From positions 806,001-870,000 of the forward strand of contig JAGTJM010000001.1 of NCBI GenBank assembly GCA_020747015.1: DNA of 64,000 nucleotides. The letters are read 5' to 3'. Both the position numbers and the translations under genes were made by a program. Under the pieces are notes generated by a model that had not been told where the DNA came from, searched no databases, and worked only from the letters and a program-made list of their open reading frames with translations. This DNA is from Pyrenochaeta sp. MPI-SDFR-AT-0127. Its lineage: Eukaryota; Ascomycota; Dothideomycetes; Pleosporales; Cucurbitariaceae. Position 1 is the stretch's first letter. Each line of letters starts with the position of its first letter. Shown here piece by piece: positions 33,698-45,809 of this stretch.

Positions 33698-34904
33698 CTT
33701 GGAAGGTGATACGAGAAGAGGTAAGGGCGGTGACTAACACTGTCTTATGTTGGGCAGTAGCTGGTATTTGCAAATGGTCTAGTGAGGTGCCAAGTAAAGC
33801 CAGAATGACTTCAACCACGTTCCAGACCAAAATTACCTTGTTGCAGCTAATTCAGGAAAAGTGAAAGGATAGAGCAACTGTTTCAATATGTAGTATTGAT
33901 CAGATAGCCAACATGAACGAGAGAAGCAATGAAAAGTTGCTGACTCTGTTCTCCCTAACAAGGGTTGCGAGAGAAAAGGCATCAGACTGTCGCAATTCGT
34001 GGCGACTTTCCTAGGGTATCGTCTTCTTATTCGCACCAATATAGGCCTTCTCATTCAAGTCATGCTTTTTAGTTTAATATTCGCGACTCCTCTCCGTCGA
34101 TAGTAAAGCTGAAGCCAAGCACCTTTCGAGCTTGATGCCCATCCTTCTTTGAGGCGAACATTCTAACTATGGTATCCGGAGGTCAACTTTGGGTCCGCTA
34201 ATGACTTCTTCCTAGAAAATTCAATGGCTAATAAGGGACCACGGGGTTGGCACAGTGATTTCGCTAAGGCGGTTCTTGCCTTGCCGTATACGCTGTGTCC
34301 TTACTACATGTAGTGCAGCGCATGTCAAAGACAGCGACCTGTGACGAAGTGCAATTTGCGGACGACGTTTGGCTTTGATCAAGCTAGGCCTGAGTCAGCT
34401 GCTTTCGAAAGGCATTACCATCGTGACTTGTATATACAGCTCAGAATAAGTTATGGAAAAGACCATGTAGAGTATTAGGTGAAAAGGGAGTCAAGTGTTG
34501 ACATTGTGGCAGTGACAATGATACGAAATAGAGAACAAGCAAGAGCAGAGGTTGCAAAATGGTAAGACAAAACGGAAATGGTACCCAGAAGCTATCACAG
34601 ACCTGTAGTAGTGAATGCGACTGGGGGAAGGCTGGAAACGGCAACATGTTATGCTGTTGTTGGTAGGCCGATTTACCACTTGTACTAAATCGATTCAACT
34701 TCACTAATCAATTCCGTGTGTGTGGGACTCAGTTGTAGATAATTGAGAGCTTGATGGAGAGTGACGAAGAGATCAAGACAGTATCTCATGTTGTGCATGA
34801 TGATCGCGGGCCGACCAAGCTCCGACGCTTGGCAAAGGACACGCTTACGTCTGCTAGCGACCAGCATCAAGAGCTCCGCGTTCACTCTTTTCAAATCAGC
34901 AATC
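33698..34904. promoter_or_regulatory. Divergent intergenic region
   Basis: 1.2 kb between the start of the unknown minus-strand gene and the start of SWP1 on the plus strand. It holds both promoters. No supported ORF; short frames here are broken and lack features. Confidence 0.45.
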
Positions 34905-35875
34905 ATGAGGCTTCTGTACGGCTTTGTTTCTTCTCTTCTTCTCTCCGGTGCGACAATTGTCTCCGCAGCTTCGTCCTGGAGCTTTGAGGATGCTACCGTT
35001 TCGATCTCGAGCAAAGGTGCCGGAGTAGGCGGAGGCTCCAAGGACAAGTGAGTTCGACCTCGAGATTGGGTATGTCGAAATACAAACTGACCCTTCTTAG
35101 ACTGAGTCCTTCTACTCCGCTGAGCAAATCGGTATCATTGGGTGCCAGCGACTCATTGAAATTGCTTCTTACGGCCATCGATGGAAAGTCAGCCAAGCGA
35201 CCTCACCAGGCCTTCCTTACTTTGACCGACCCGATCTCTGGACTAGAAGAGTCGTTCGTGCTCAGCGTAAAGGATAGCGGCAAAGGAAAGGTCGATCTGG
35301 TATGGAAGCCTCCCTCAATTGTCCCTTAGCGGCACTGACGTCCATAGTCACATAAGGACCTACCACACCAATTTCTTACCTCTTCGAAGCCAATCACCGC
35401 TTCAATCGTTATCGGATCTTTCGGCTCTTCTACACCTTATAAGAGCAAGGTTTTCGACCTTCAAGTGGTCCGTGATCCCAATGTTCCACTCACTATCCCC
35501 GAGGCGCCTCTCCGCTACACCGCCGAACCTGAGATCCATCACATCTTCCGTGCCGACCCCCAATCTCCCCCTAAGGTCATAACTCTGGTTTTTGCTGCCG
35601 CAGTAGCTGCAGCGCTTCCCGTATTATTGGGCGCGTGGGCAACTCTAGGCGCAAATACCAGCCACTTGAGCAAAGCTCTGAGCAACGCACCTGTGTCGCA
35701 TGCGCTCTTCTACGGCTCCATACTGGCAATGGAGGGTATCTTTTTCTTGTACTATACCAGCTGGAATCTATTCCAGACCCTGCCAGCCGCTGCAGTAGTT
35801 GGGTTCGTTGCTTTCTTGAGCGGAAGCAGAGCTTTGTCTGAGGTTCAGGAGCGCCGTTTGGCTGGACTGAGATGA
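34905..35875 (+). CDS. SWP1: Oligosaccharyltransferase subunit Swp1/ribophorin II
   Basis: Three exons: 34905-35047, 35101-35299 and 35348-35875 (289 aa), introns 53 and 48 nt, frame closed. An N-terminal signal peptide (RLLYGFVSSLLLSGATIVSAA) leads into a lumenal domain: SSWSFEDATVSISSKG, then SVSLGASDSLKLLLTAIDGK and RPHQAFLTLTDPISGLEESF, typical of ribophorin II/Swp1. After the second splice comes ASIVIGSFGSSTPYKSKVFD. Three membrane segments close the protein (KVITLVFAAAVAAALPVLLG, ALFYGSILAMEGIFFLYYTS and LPAAAVVGFVAFLSG). It is a non-catalytic subunit of the ER oligosaccharyltransferase that N-glycosylates nascent proteins, partnering with Wbp1 and Ost2. Length and topology agree with the family. 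Confidence 0.94.
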
Positions 35876-36411
35876 TACTAGACGAGTTGAAACAAGTCTT
35901 ATCGCCTGTACCTATATTTTGGAGTTCGAAAAGATCGAACAAAGTAAAAGTTCTCGGAACGTTATGCAGACAGTTGCGTCACAAGTTTGATACGACCAGG
36001 AAGGAAAGTGTCAATGCGCAATATTTATAGACATACTTTAGGCCTTCTATGACAACAAGTCTATACATCCAACAATTAAACCTCAAATTTCAACTTTTCT
36101 CGCCAATCTGATAAATTTATAACCATCCTTACCTGCCTTTGTCTCGATTACTAGACTTGGTAAGCCGTGATTGGCTGTCATGCATGCTCATCTGCAGCCG
36201 CCGGAGGACCAGCACCGCAGCTCAGCCGCGCCTGCACATCTTCTCTCGACTTCATTCGAACACCGACGTACAATTTTTCCATTCTTTCCTCAAGATTCGG
36301 ATGTGGCCTAGTATTGCATTACACTTCACCCACTCGGGCGTTCGATGCCTCCTCTCGCACATGGTACGGGGTTAACACAGGCTCTCGGCATTCCGCCTTG
36401 TCGTAGAATCA
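35876..36411. other. Intergenic, 5' of kinase gene
   Basis: 536 bases, AT-rich at 36000-36130 and mixed after that. It should hold the SWP1 3' end and the kinase promoter. Upstream kinase exons cannot be excluded but none is evident. Confidence 0.4.
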
Positions 36412-39172
36412 ATGGATAAGCTGCTGGAAGCACGTATCGAGGCTGTTGCATGGCAAGAGGAGCTGAATCAACGCCACGAAGGCCAAAAGCTAGAAGGGAT
36501 CACGAACGTTGTCAGTGGTAACACGACCCTAGTTGATGAGATGAACCCCCGCGAAAGAAAGGATATTCTTATTGATGATTGGTCACAAACCGGCAGAGGT
36601 TCGCACATAGACTTCGGTGACGAGGAGGCTGTGCCGCTTGAGCAGGGTAAGACGGCCTCACACTCGGGAATCACGACTAACAAACTCGGATCCAGGCCGG
36701 TTTCTTGGCCGAGGTGCCATGGGAGATGTCCATGAAATAACGATTCAAGGCTTTAAGTTGGCCCACAAGAAGATATTGTTCAGGCGAAAAATTGGCGAAA
36801 GAGAGAAAAAAGAAATCGAGATCCTAAAGCGCCTTTCGCACGTCCATATGGTTCAACTTATCGGCACGTACACCCAACAGAAGTTTCTTGGCATCATTCT
36901 ACACCCCGTCGCAGTGTGCGATCTGCACACCTTCTTCGAAGACGTTGAAGAGTGGTCCAACACGCTCGCAGAATGGAAATTCTCTGTAGAAGCGTCATTG
37001 AACTCGCTAGGTTCCAGCTCGAAAGCACGGTTGGAAGCTCTAAATTATGGGTTCCCCACCAAAGAGACTCCGTACAAGGCTTCGTCTGTGTACCTTAAGA
37101 TCGGATGTTTGGTTTCAGCTGTCGCGTATTTGCACGATCAGAAAATTCGCCACAAAGATTTGAAGCCCTCGAACATTCTACTATCACAGGATCGCCTCTG
37201 GCTAAGTGATTTCGGCAGCGCAACAGACTTTACCCTTCTATCGGAAAGTGCTACAGATAATGAGCGTGGTACTCCTCGGTACTTCGCCCCCGAAATGGCG
37301 CAATGGAAGGCATGTGGTCGAGCAGCGGACATGTTCTCACTCGGATGTGTGCTCCTTGAAATTATTACACTGCACAGGACAGGTACATTGGAACACATCA
37401 GACAAAATAGGTCGGCCGATCCATCGTTTCATGCCAATCTCAACAATGTCAACACATGGCTGAATTGCCCTAATGTAAAACTTTCGCCAAGGGGGAATCT
37501 TTTGCAGCGGAACTTAAGAAACATGCTATCAGTAGATCCCGACCACCGACCAACTGCCGAAGAACTCTTGATCAGTCTCACAGGTAATGACATGAAAAGT
37601 AGCTATCAGTCAAAACCTTCAATCTTTGGCATTTGTTGCAGGGGTGCCCTCATTTCCCACAAGGAGCACCAGAAGCAATTATCTGCTCATAAACAACATG
37701 TTCGATTGTTGCAATCGCTACTTCTAACTTCACAAGCTGAGTATAAGAAAGAAGTGTCCGCTCTAAGCGACAAGATCTCAGCCCTATTGCAAAGACTTGG
37801 TGATAAGGAAGCCGTAAACAAGGGACAATCCATAGAGCTCGAACAAGCGCGTACTAACCTACAACACTATCAGGTTAGTCTGGCAACTGTGCTCGAAGTC
37901 GTGTTATTACACATGCTGACTCCTGACAGCTTCGTTTGACACAATTATCGGATGCTATGAAAAGATTAAGACGGGAGAATGAAGCGCAAAAACAGGATGC
38001 AAAGAGCCCAGAGGCAAAGCTTAATAGCAAATTAGCGGACTTCATAAATGCAACTGACGTACATGCTAAACAGAGAGTGCGGAATGAGATGCTAGACATG
38101 CTTGACTATCTTGTTGAGAAACAGAGTAAAATTGATGTAGGCTGAACTACGAAGTAAAAGCACACTTGTATCTGAAACTGACCCTGACTAGGAAAGTTCA
38201 TCTATGTATAAAGCTTTGCCAGAGAGGCCATACGATCCACACAGTTCACCCGCAACGGACCACGAAGAAAACATTGACCCCATTGCCGCTAGTGACGCTG
38301 ATATCTCCGCCACATTGCTGCGAAAGCCAAGTCAGCGCTGGAAAAACATAGAAAGCTACGCCCAAGACAGTAAAATTGGGAGTTCTAAAGGCGGTGCGCG
38401 CACCACTTCAGGCCCCGCGCCTGTCACACAGCCGACCGACGGCGCAGGTTTTATTACGCCTAAGATGGCCATGGAACGACGACAACGACGATTAGAGGCA
38501 GAAGAGCAAATGAGACTCGAAATAGAGCGCCGGAGAGAAATCAACGAGAGCAAAGGCCAAGCTAGTTGGCCCTCTGCTACGTCCTATGAGCTTTGGAGAA
38601 GTGACCAAGAGCTACTCCAAGAGCTGCGCCAGTATAGTGGAGGAGATATCAAGACATCAAAACCACTGGATCAAAATTTCAGCCAACGCTTGAGCAGCAG
38701 AGAAAGTAGTACAGCATCTGCACCCGTTTTTGCAAGTGTGGTTCAGACTTGGGATGCCCAAGGGAGGCGCGTATCCATAAGTGATGAAGAGGCAACGTCA
38801 GAGCAAAAAGGAAGGAGAAGACTCTCGTCGCAAAGAGAGCACGTCACAGACGCGAGTTCACTTGAGAGCCTTGACAATAATGACGCTGGGGAACATAAAG
38901 TCAAAGCCTGGCTAGACGATGTGAGCGCAAAACGACCATCAGAGAATCCAAAGAAGCCTTCATTTACCAGTCGATTGAAGAAGGCTGCTTTTGGTCGCCA
39001 GAAAACCCCAGAAGACCGTGACTTCGTCATCAAGCCCAAGACTCTGCTTACCACTGAGCTCGACGCCTTAGGTGCGACGGCGCGCGGTGATGGTAAGGAC
39101 ACCACCCTTACAACCAATCCCGATACCATGATGAGAAATTCTCTTCTTGGAAAGTATCCTCACAAGAAGTAA
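36412..39172 (+). CDS. Protein kinase with C-terminal coiled coil and disordered tail
   Basis: Four exons: 36412-36646, 36696-37873, 37930-38136 and 38192-39172, all joins in frame (866 aa; introns 49, 56 and 55 nt). The kinase domain begins at the glycine loop FLGRGAMGDVHE (~80). A likely ATP Lys lies in KLAHKK, the catalytic loop HKDLKPSN has Asp at ~233, the DFG motif is SDFGSA with Asp at ~250, and the APE region is RYFAPEMA. After the domain (~370) comes CCRGALISHKEHQKQLSAHK and a coiled coil rich in Leu/Gln/Glu to about residue 540, then a Ser/Arg-rich tail with a short helix (MAMERRQRRLEAEEQMRLEI). The gene could instead be two genes split at 38145, with the tail starting at 38204. The last intron has a gtaggc donor and ctgac branch, and the frames match, so one gene is favoured. 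Substrate unknown; resembles Pezizomycotina-specific Ser/Thr kinases. Confidence 0.82.
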
Positions 39173-39709
39173 CGACTGGTAAAGCGCTAAAGGGGAAGCG
39201 AAACCAAGGACCAGCTGGAGTCAAAGTCCCTAGTCTTCGATATAATATCATATAGCTCCTAGCCTTTCTTGTGAATACATAGAGGCTTTAGGCATAAGCT
39301 TAGCCTTCAATGCGATAATAACTCTACTTCTACCTGCCCAGGTGCTTTATGTTCAATGAGACTTATCTGAACGGCACGTTGGAGATGTACGATGGTTGCG
39401 GTACCCTATCCCATATACTCATACAGCTTAAGCGAGCGGCAGGCCTCAAACTATGAGGTAGCTGGCAATAAATAGCACGATACTAGAATACAAAGTATTT
39501 AGATAGCACGAAAGGTGTGAGACAAGAAAGTAGAATTGGCCGCAAACGAATATTAGGCAGGCAAGGACGAGGAACTTTTGTCCGTGGTACCGGGCCCGAT
39601 TGTTGGGAAGAGAATGGTATAAAGCCAATTTGACTGTTCCAGTGAACTGGAAAGGTATGTACTTGTTCAAAGCTTATGAATCTGACACTCAATCTAATCG
39701 TCCTTACTT
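39173..39709. other. Convergent 3' region
   Basis: 537 bases between stops of the kinase (+) and the TPR protein (-). AT-rich with no coding frame. Contains the two 3' untranslated regions. Confidence 0.4.
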
Positions 39710-41428
39710 TTATTGCGCCAAAGCCAGCACACCTTCGACATTCTCACGCCCAACAATACCTTCTTCAACCATCTGTTCTAGCACTCTTGCCACATCCGCA
39801 CTCGTCCCTTTCCACGACTCCTTCGTTGCCCCTGAACCACTTGCCACTTCCTTCAAGATCTCCGCCACGATGGCCTTGGCATTTCCTGTTTTCCGAACTT
39901 CAGCAGCCCCAGATTTCTCCGCATAGGTCCTGGCTCCACGATAGAACACGCCAGCATTGGATACTAGGGTTGGCCTGCTCTTTGCCCATGCCGGCTTTGC
40001 GATTTCAAAGAGGGATATTCTGAAGCGGAAGAGATCGGTGTCGCCTCGTGCGAGGAAGATATCTGCCAACCGCGAGGAAGAAAGTAGCGATGTGTATGGG
40101 GCTGAGGAGAGCTGTGTTAAAAGGGTTTGTGCTTGTGTTAGAGCTGTCCATTGGAGCTCGAGATCAGTGGAGAAAGTGGGCATTGATGCAGTGTATTGGG
40201 AGCCGTCTGCCAATGCAGATGCAAGATCCATGAGTGCATCTGCATAGTTCGATTGTGCATTGATAACGGCCAGCTCAGGACTCGCCATACCTCCGGCGGC
40301 TTTGGTCAAGTTGCTAAATATCGATTCCACATTCTGGGCGTACTCGGTTGAGGTACTTCGCCCACTTCTATATGTCATCTCAGCTATACTGGCCTGGAAG
40401 TTGGCAGCCGCAAGGATGGCATCATCCTTCGTGGTTGTGGTTGCTTCCTCAGTTGCGGAGGCGGAGCCTATTGAGAGTGTTGGCCCTGCTTCTTGCTCAG
40501 GAATACGCTGCGCGACTGGAGATTTTTCGATGAGTTCTATCAAGGCTGGCAATCTTGTTTCTGCTGTTTCCAATCCATCTTGTGCCCTCTTCTCTATGCT
40601 CGACAAGTCTACTGTAGGATCATAGAGTCCAAGCAGGGTGGTCAAGGCGCTGAGTTGGGCTGTACATGTTTCGAGTATTGATTCGGGAGTCAAAGGTTCC
40701 TCGACGGTAGCCCAGTCGCCAGGTGCTTCTGACGAGATGGAATCTGTGTCTACGTCTTCACTCTGGCCCTCGGCTGGCTGTTGTCGTTCACCTTCCCAAG
40801 CTTCACGGTACTCTCCCGAAGCCTGTGCCTTCGCAATCTCAGCTTGCATTTGCGCATACTCTTGCTGCTGGCTCTCCAAACATTTTGTGAAGATATCCGC
40901 AGCTTCTTCCAGGAGAGGCTTTGCTTCAATCCTGCCAGCTTCTTGCGTTCCAGCTTCTAGTTGAGCTTCGGCTAGTGAAGTGAGGACCTGTGCTGCGTTG
41001 AAGAGAATATCGGCATTTGTTGGATTTAGTGATATGGCGAAGCGATGAGAGTTGAGTGTTTCATTTAGTAATGCTGTCTTGTTGCCTAGTTGGGATACAA
41101 TGCGCTCGTCTTCTGTGATGCTGTACTCGAGGTTTGCCCTACGCTGTCATTACTCAAGCCCAGGTTGACGGCAGGCCTATCTGTGGAGAACTCACTTGTT
41201 ATACGCGAGATCAAAGGATCGAGGGTAGCGCTTGAGGCCCTCATTGTATGTGTCGATGGCCCTGTTGAAGAATCTTGTCGCCTTTGCCGCATCGCCTGCG
41301 CGCCACTTCCCAGCTGCCTGTTCAAACTCGTCTGCGGCTTCAAGAAAGTCGTTTTCCGACTGTGGTTCCTGTGCCTTTGCCTTTCCCTTTGGTTTCGGCT
41401 TCAGGAAATCTCTCTTCTTGGGTGCCAT
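39710..41428 (-). CDS. Tetratricopeptide repeat protein
   Basis: Two exons: 41428-41196 and 41138-39710 (553 aa), 57-nt intron with gtgagt donor. The N-terminus is Lys/Pro-rich (APKKRDFLKPKPKGKAKA). The first TPR units are DEFEQAAGKWRAGDAAKATRF and NRAIDTYNEGLKRYPRSFDL, continued across the splice by AYNKANLEYSITEDER and by FAISLNPTNADILFNAAQVL. A long acidic insert (~175-220) follows. The C-terminal half is alpha-helical with further TPR-like units (INAQSNYADALMDLASALAD, TALTQAQTLLTQLSSAPY) and ends in a compact VARVLEQMVEEGIVGRENV. It resembles eukaryotic TPR scaffolds such as chaperone adaptors or ribosomal-protein chaperones (Acl4-like), but I cannot choose among them. Cytosolic or nuclear location expected. 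Confidence 0.82.
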
Positions 41429-41702
41429 GTGTAGAGATTTATTTGTGTTGTGTAGGGGTGTTGTTTGATAGAGGTGAGCTGGTACGTTAAAAAGAAGCTT
41501 TGAGTTTTAGCTGATATAGAGGTGGCGACTTCGCAATCGCTTGTAAGCAGATTTCTCTACAGGTCAACCCCGTTACATCAACTATGCTTGATTAATACTC
41601 AAGACCCATATGGGTTGATACAGAATGTGAAGTCATAAACTTTTTTGTGGCTCCAAACATTGTGCCCCGCTTCCCGCTGCCCCACTTCACCTGGATGCAC
41701 CC

Positions 41703-42138
41703 TTACTTCAGCTTCTCCAGATTGAATTCATCCCACAACTGCGACTTGTCTATCAGGAAACCTTTTGCATCGAACAAGACACCCTCATCCTTCAGCAGTT
41801 GTAGCTTCGACTCCTGATTTTGACCGCTCGGCGCATCCTCCCAATCGCCCTTGTAACCGCCAACGAACTGCCACGGTCAGTATCGCATCGCACTGCATTC
41901 ATGATGGAACCCGGGTACTTACGCCAGTACTTGCGATACATCTATGGCACGGAATCTCCGGCGCAAAGGGATTAACTCGCAGTGCACCTCCAACTGCTCG
42001 CGGTGAACTGCTCAATGCCTTGGACAAAGCCGCGTACGTTGTTATGCGGCCCTCGGGAATCTGTTGGAGGGCTGCGTAGACCCGTTCCTGGTATTCTGTG
42101 ACTTTCTGCTGCTTGGCCATGATGAAAGCACGTCTCAT
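41703..42138 (-). CDS. Small MGMT-like DNA alkyltransferase
   Basis: Two exons: 42138-41923 and 41867-41703 (126 aa), 55-nt intron (gtaagt...ggcag). The protein is only the DNA-binding/active-site domain of O6-alkylguanine-DNA alkyltransferases: a winged-helix part (VTEYQERVYAALQQIPEGRI, TYAALSKALSSSPRAVGGAL, with the Arg-finger equivalent in SPRAVGGA), the active-site motif PCHR with Cys at ~64, then GFVGGYKGDWEDA and a C-terminal helical tail (LLKDEGVLFDAKGFL). Alkyltransferase-like (ATL) proteins have Trp or Ala instead of the Cys. Here the Cys is kept, so it could be a real single-turnover repair enzyme. The MGMT N-terminal domain is absent. A second in-frame ATG at 42120 (MAKQQKV) may be the true start. 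Confidence 0.9.
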
Positions 42139-45100
42139 TATGAGGGCTGAAGAAGCGTCGAGGAGAGACGCGTTTTATGAAGCTTGTTTGTCAGCATCCG
42201 ACGCGCGATCACGGGACATGCTTTCAAATTGACCTTTCACAGCGCCAGCGTGGACAGCCATGCTTTTGAACTCTAATCATGTGCACGACGACATCAAAAT
42301 CGGAGTAGCTTTGTCATGTCCGATCAGATATTGTTAAAATCCCACTGGAGCAAATATTCCATGTCTGAAATCGACATACCTCCCTGTGGAGAGGGCTTCG
42401 TAGCTTGGTCAATGATGCCACAAATCTCATCACGAGGCAAGATTCTCTCATCATTTTGTCGAGCCAGCGCAAGAACCACATCATCTGCGTTGGTATGTTA
42501 CGCGATATCAAGATGTCTTTTGTCCTTGTTCGCCGCTGCAGGACTGATGCTGACACCCACTGGTTTTTCTTATAGTATAGAGAACGAAAGAATAGCAGCC
42601 TGTGGTGATGATTTGAAGAAGAGTATCGTTAACTGCACATGAGAACATGGGCCTTTAAGCTACCTGTGCTTTATTCTCTTACTTGGTTCAAATGGGTGCT
42701 CTGCCCTGTGCACACAAAAGAGACGGTGCGCCTCCTAACGATCTGTCACTTACTTTGGCAAGAAAGATTCCTCTATTCAGGCCTTGTTTCTGAAACTAAA
42801 TTCAGTTGATCTGATGTCTTGAATGGCCATCTGAAGGCAGGCGTTCTCATTTACATAACTTCTCCTGAGCACGACGCGAACAAGAAGGCGAACTTCACGA
42901 GAGTGCCACGCAGACCTTCATATTTCGCGCAAAGCCCTCGAAGCAGGCTTTGCCCCGTTGAACGGCGACTTGCTGCTCGAGGAGGCGTTGAAACCGGACA
43001 TGAGGCCCCTCGGCCATTAAATAGTCAGCGCCATAGTATCATATCGCCCAATGGCCAAAGCAGTTGGACGCCATAATGTTCGAGCTAGAAAGATCGTCAT
43101 CAATCTCCGAGGGGATATCTCGCTACGGCTTGCTCAATTTTATGAGCGCGGCGGGCCGGGCTCCACCATGGTCTACAAGGCTATCCAGTGTTATCACAGG
43201 TGATTCGCAGGCGTTCGAGCACTCGTGCCGTGCCGCCCTCCCTTCTCCGCCCGGCAACGGCTAGAACCAGAATGTGAACCGTCCATTGTTGGTAAAGGCA
43301 ACTCGTGACCGTAACCTCGAACTGTCAATAGTGTATGTCATACCTCACCAACCTCAGCGGTTATCGACGATCAGTGTTTGGCTCGGATGTGTTCGAGGCA
43401 TCCAACAAACGTGGAGCCCGATTCAGATCGCAAAGTTCCGGCTCACATGAGTAATTTGAACAACGCCGGACCGTATTGCCATAGCAAGTGCTTGAAATCC
43501 AGAATATTGGATCACGCCTCATTCGTTGTCGATAAGGTTGTGATAAAAGGATCCCACTTCGGAAAATTGGACGCGTAACACGTCTTTCTAAGATTGTCAT
43601 GACACGACCAATATGGCTTCGTCGTATTCATTTTCTTTCTGTTTTTGCGAGTATGTTGACTGTATCACGAACTCGTATGGAGGTAGAGGGTTTTCGAGAT
43701 GGGTCTATGGACCCCCTGCATATAGGCGCGGCCAGTGATGTTGCCAGAGGCCACCTCTGTGCTCTCATTGGCAGTGTGGTCAGTCGATGATCTATCTTAT
43801 TCGGGGAAAGCCTGGTCCCGTGATCGAAACGCGATGCGGGCTTACAAGAGCCATCACCCAAGCAAGCACGAATGATCGTGCGGAGAGGGGTCATATGGAC
43901 TCGGTGGCTTGGAACCAACCTGGATGGTGGGATGGACTTGGATAAGGCCGCCCTTCCCCCCGAAGTGCAAGTGAGACTGTTGAGACCAGAAGGGCCGTCT
44001 TTTGCCATTGTGGACAAAGGTAACTTTTGCAAGTTTTTTTGAGTTGCGAACTTGCAAAGCTTTTGATGTGTTGTCAAAGTGGCGAGGCTGATCGACCGCT
44101 CAGCCTCATTCTCGCTGCAGCTAAGGGCCAAGATGATGCACCTAGCCACAGACTCAGCTTGCTTGAGACGGGCCTTCCGGCTCCATGGTCGGCACATCAT
44201 AACCACATGCGATTGCATCGTGCAGGCTTTTCGCCAAAGCATAAAATTGGTCACGAGAATAGCAGCAAAGGTTGTCGGAAGCGTTGGATGAGCGTCGCGG
44301 AAATGGCTCAGAGTAGCATATGACTCTTGTGCAAGGAAAAACTAGACCGCCTGGCGCATGCGGGTCCTGATTGAACAGTCGGACAACCCTCGACGGTGAA
44401 GGCTGCTCAACGAATCTGGCTTTGGCCCATTTTGAGAGAGGTGCATGCGTGCCGTCAATGCCCCGGAGGGCTTCTCCTCTCGAGTTCGATGAAGCGAGTG
44501 CTGGCTGATCGTCGCGCGCCAGCCAATGGCTAGAGGCAGCATATGAAGCTGAATGCCCAGGTTTAGAAACGAGTGTCGCTGCGATGCTGAGGCCGCATGT
44601 TGTAGGCCTCTCGCCAGGTTTCTTACCTCAGCTCATGAGCATGAAGCCCCGTCACGAGACCAGTGCGAAGAAGCGATAGCTGGGCGTAAGGCTTTGGGTA
44701 CAAGTCTCTGAGCCTCTGAAACGGCATGAAAGATGGTGGGTAAACGACGGGTAGGGGCAGACCGGGGGAGCCAATTGGGCTTCCTACTTGGCTTGCGCCG
44801 CGCGAGGCCTGCCTGCGAATCGTCGCCCTCCATGGCCATCGAGCAACTCGACTGGTCGACGTTTTCCCTCGAGCCTCCACCCGTCCACCCAAGCGCAAGC
44901 GCCCGCAACTGAACCAGAATGCTCCGTGCCGGGTCAGCCCAACTTTGCAAGGCCGCCGGCGTCGACCATGGCGGCCGTTGGGGTCTGCGCGTCTCGATGC
45001 GCTTGTTGCGACCTTATACATATCCAGTCCTTGCGCTCTCACCCCGCAGCATCCGCCAAAGCGCTCTGGACCAACAGACTGAACACTGACAGCTTATCAG

Positions 45101-45809
45101 ACGTGCCAGTCTCTCCGCACAAGTCAGGGCTGCCTGGCAAGATCCTCTGGACTGGCCTTCTGCTTTGGATACGGCCTGCCCGCGGACCTGCCCCACTGAG
45201 GCGATTTACGGTTGAATTCCCCCCCTTGGACGACGACCCTGGAGAAAAAAAAGAATAGACGGGGGACGCGTGAGCAGCAGCCAGGGCACGACTATAACAC
45301 CACTCGGCGTCTCGTTGCTGCTTGTACGCGGGTTTGCCCATCTTTCGTCTCAACTGCGATACCCTTGCACAGCCCCCTCCGACTCGGGCATTGCCGACCG
45401 CGCCACACCCACACTCGCCCTCGGTCCCTCCGGTAGGTGTGGCGTACAAGCAACAGCAGCAGATCCTCACCGAAAGTCTGCACGAACACGTAGGACAGCG
45501 TGTATCTTGTTGCTGGATGACTTATATTGATGGACTTGCAATCTCACGTTCCTGGATTACATCCGTTTGCCACCCCCGTCCCGCCGATTTAGTCCTCCCG
45601 CCTTCACCCGCTCCGTCAAATCGCTTCACGGCTTCGTCCCGAGCTGAGTCTTGCTGACGCTCCCGAGCATTCTATTTTCCTCGCAGCCCCGTTGCATCAA
45701 TTCGCCATTCCGACAGTTTCACAGGTCGGTAAGCACATGCCTTCATGAGTTACTCGGTGCACGCAAGCTTCCGTAGTACATCAAGTCGGGTCACACAAGG
45801 CTACCCGAC
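42139..45809. other. Long gene-poor region
   Basis: 3.7 kb between the MGMT-like gene and the large methyltransferase-fold gene. Apart from a possible small gene at 42324-42648 (-), the open frames here (up to ~208 codons on the minus strand around 43630-44250) overlap each other, lack conserved-looking motifs and have no plausible splice logic. 44600-45790 is GC-richer and pyrimidine-rich, as expected of a long 5' leader or promoter for the 1596-codon gene that follows. A small inverted repeat (ttgcaag at 44028-44034 against cttgcaa at 44051-44057) is seen. Confidence 0.5.
42324..42648 (-). CDS. Possible small gene or terminal exon
   Basis: A two-exon model closes in frame: 42648-42561 and 42484-42324, intron 76 nt (gtgggt donor, acgcag acceptor), 82 aa. 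The second exon looks strongly protein-like: NDVVLALARQNDERILPRDE, then ICGIIDQATKPSPQGG and a C-terminus MSISDMEYLLQWDFNNI. The first exon (start FSCAVNDTLLQIIT) is less convincing. It may instead be the last exon of a decayed gene whose upstream part is lost. No family recognised. Confidence 0.3.

Noticed and set aside
43628..44254. 208-codon open frame on the minus strand
   Set aside because: Cys/Ser/Arg-rich without motifs or splice logic; overlaps other frames in a gene-poor block.
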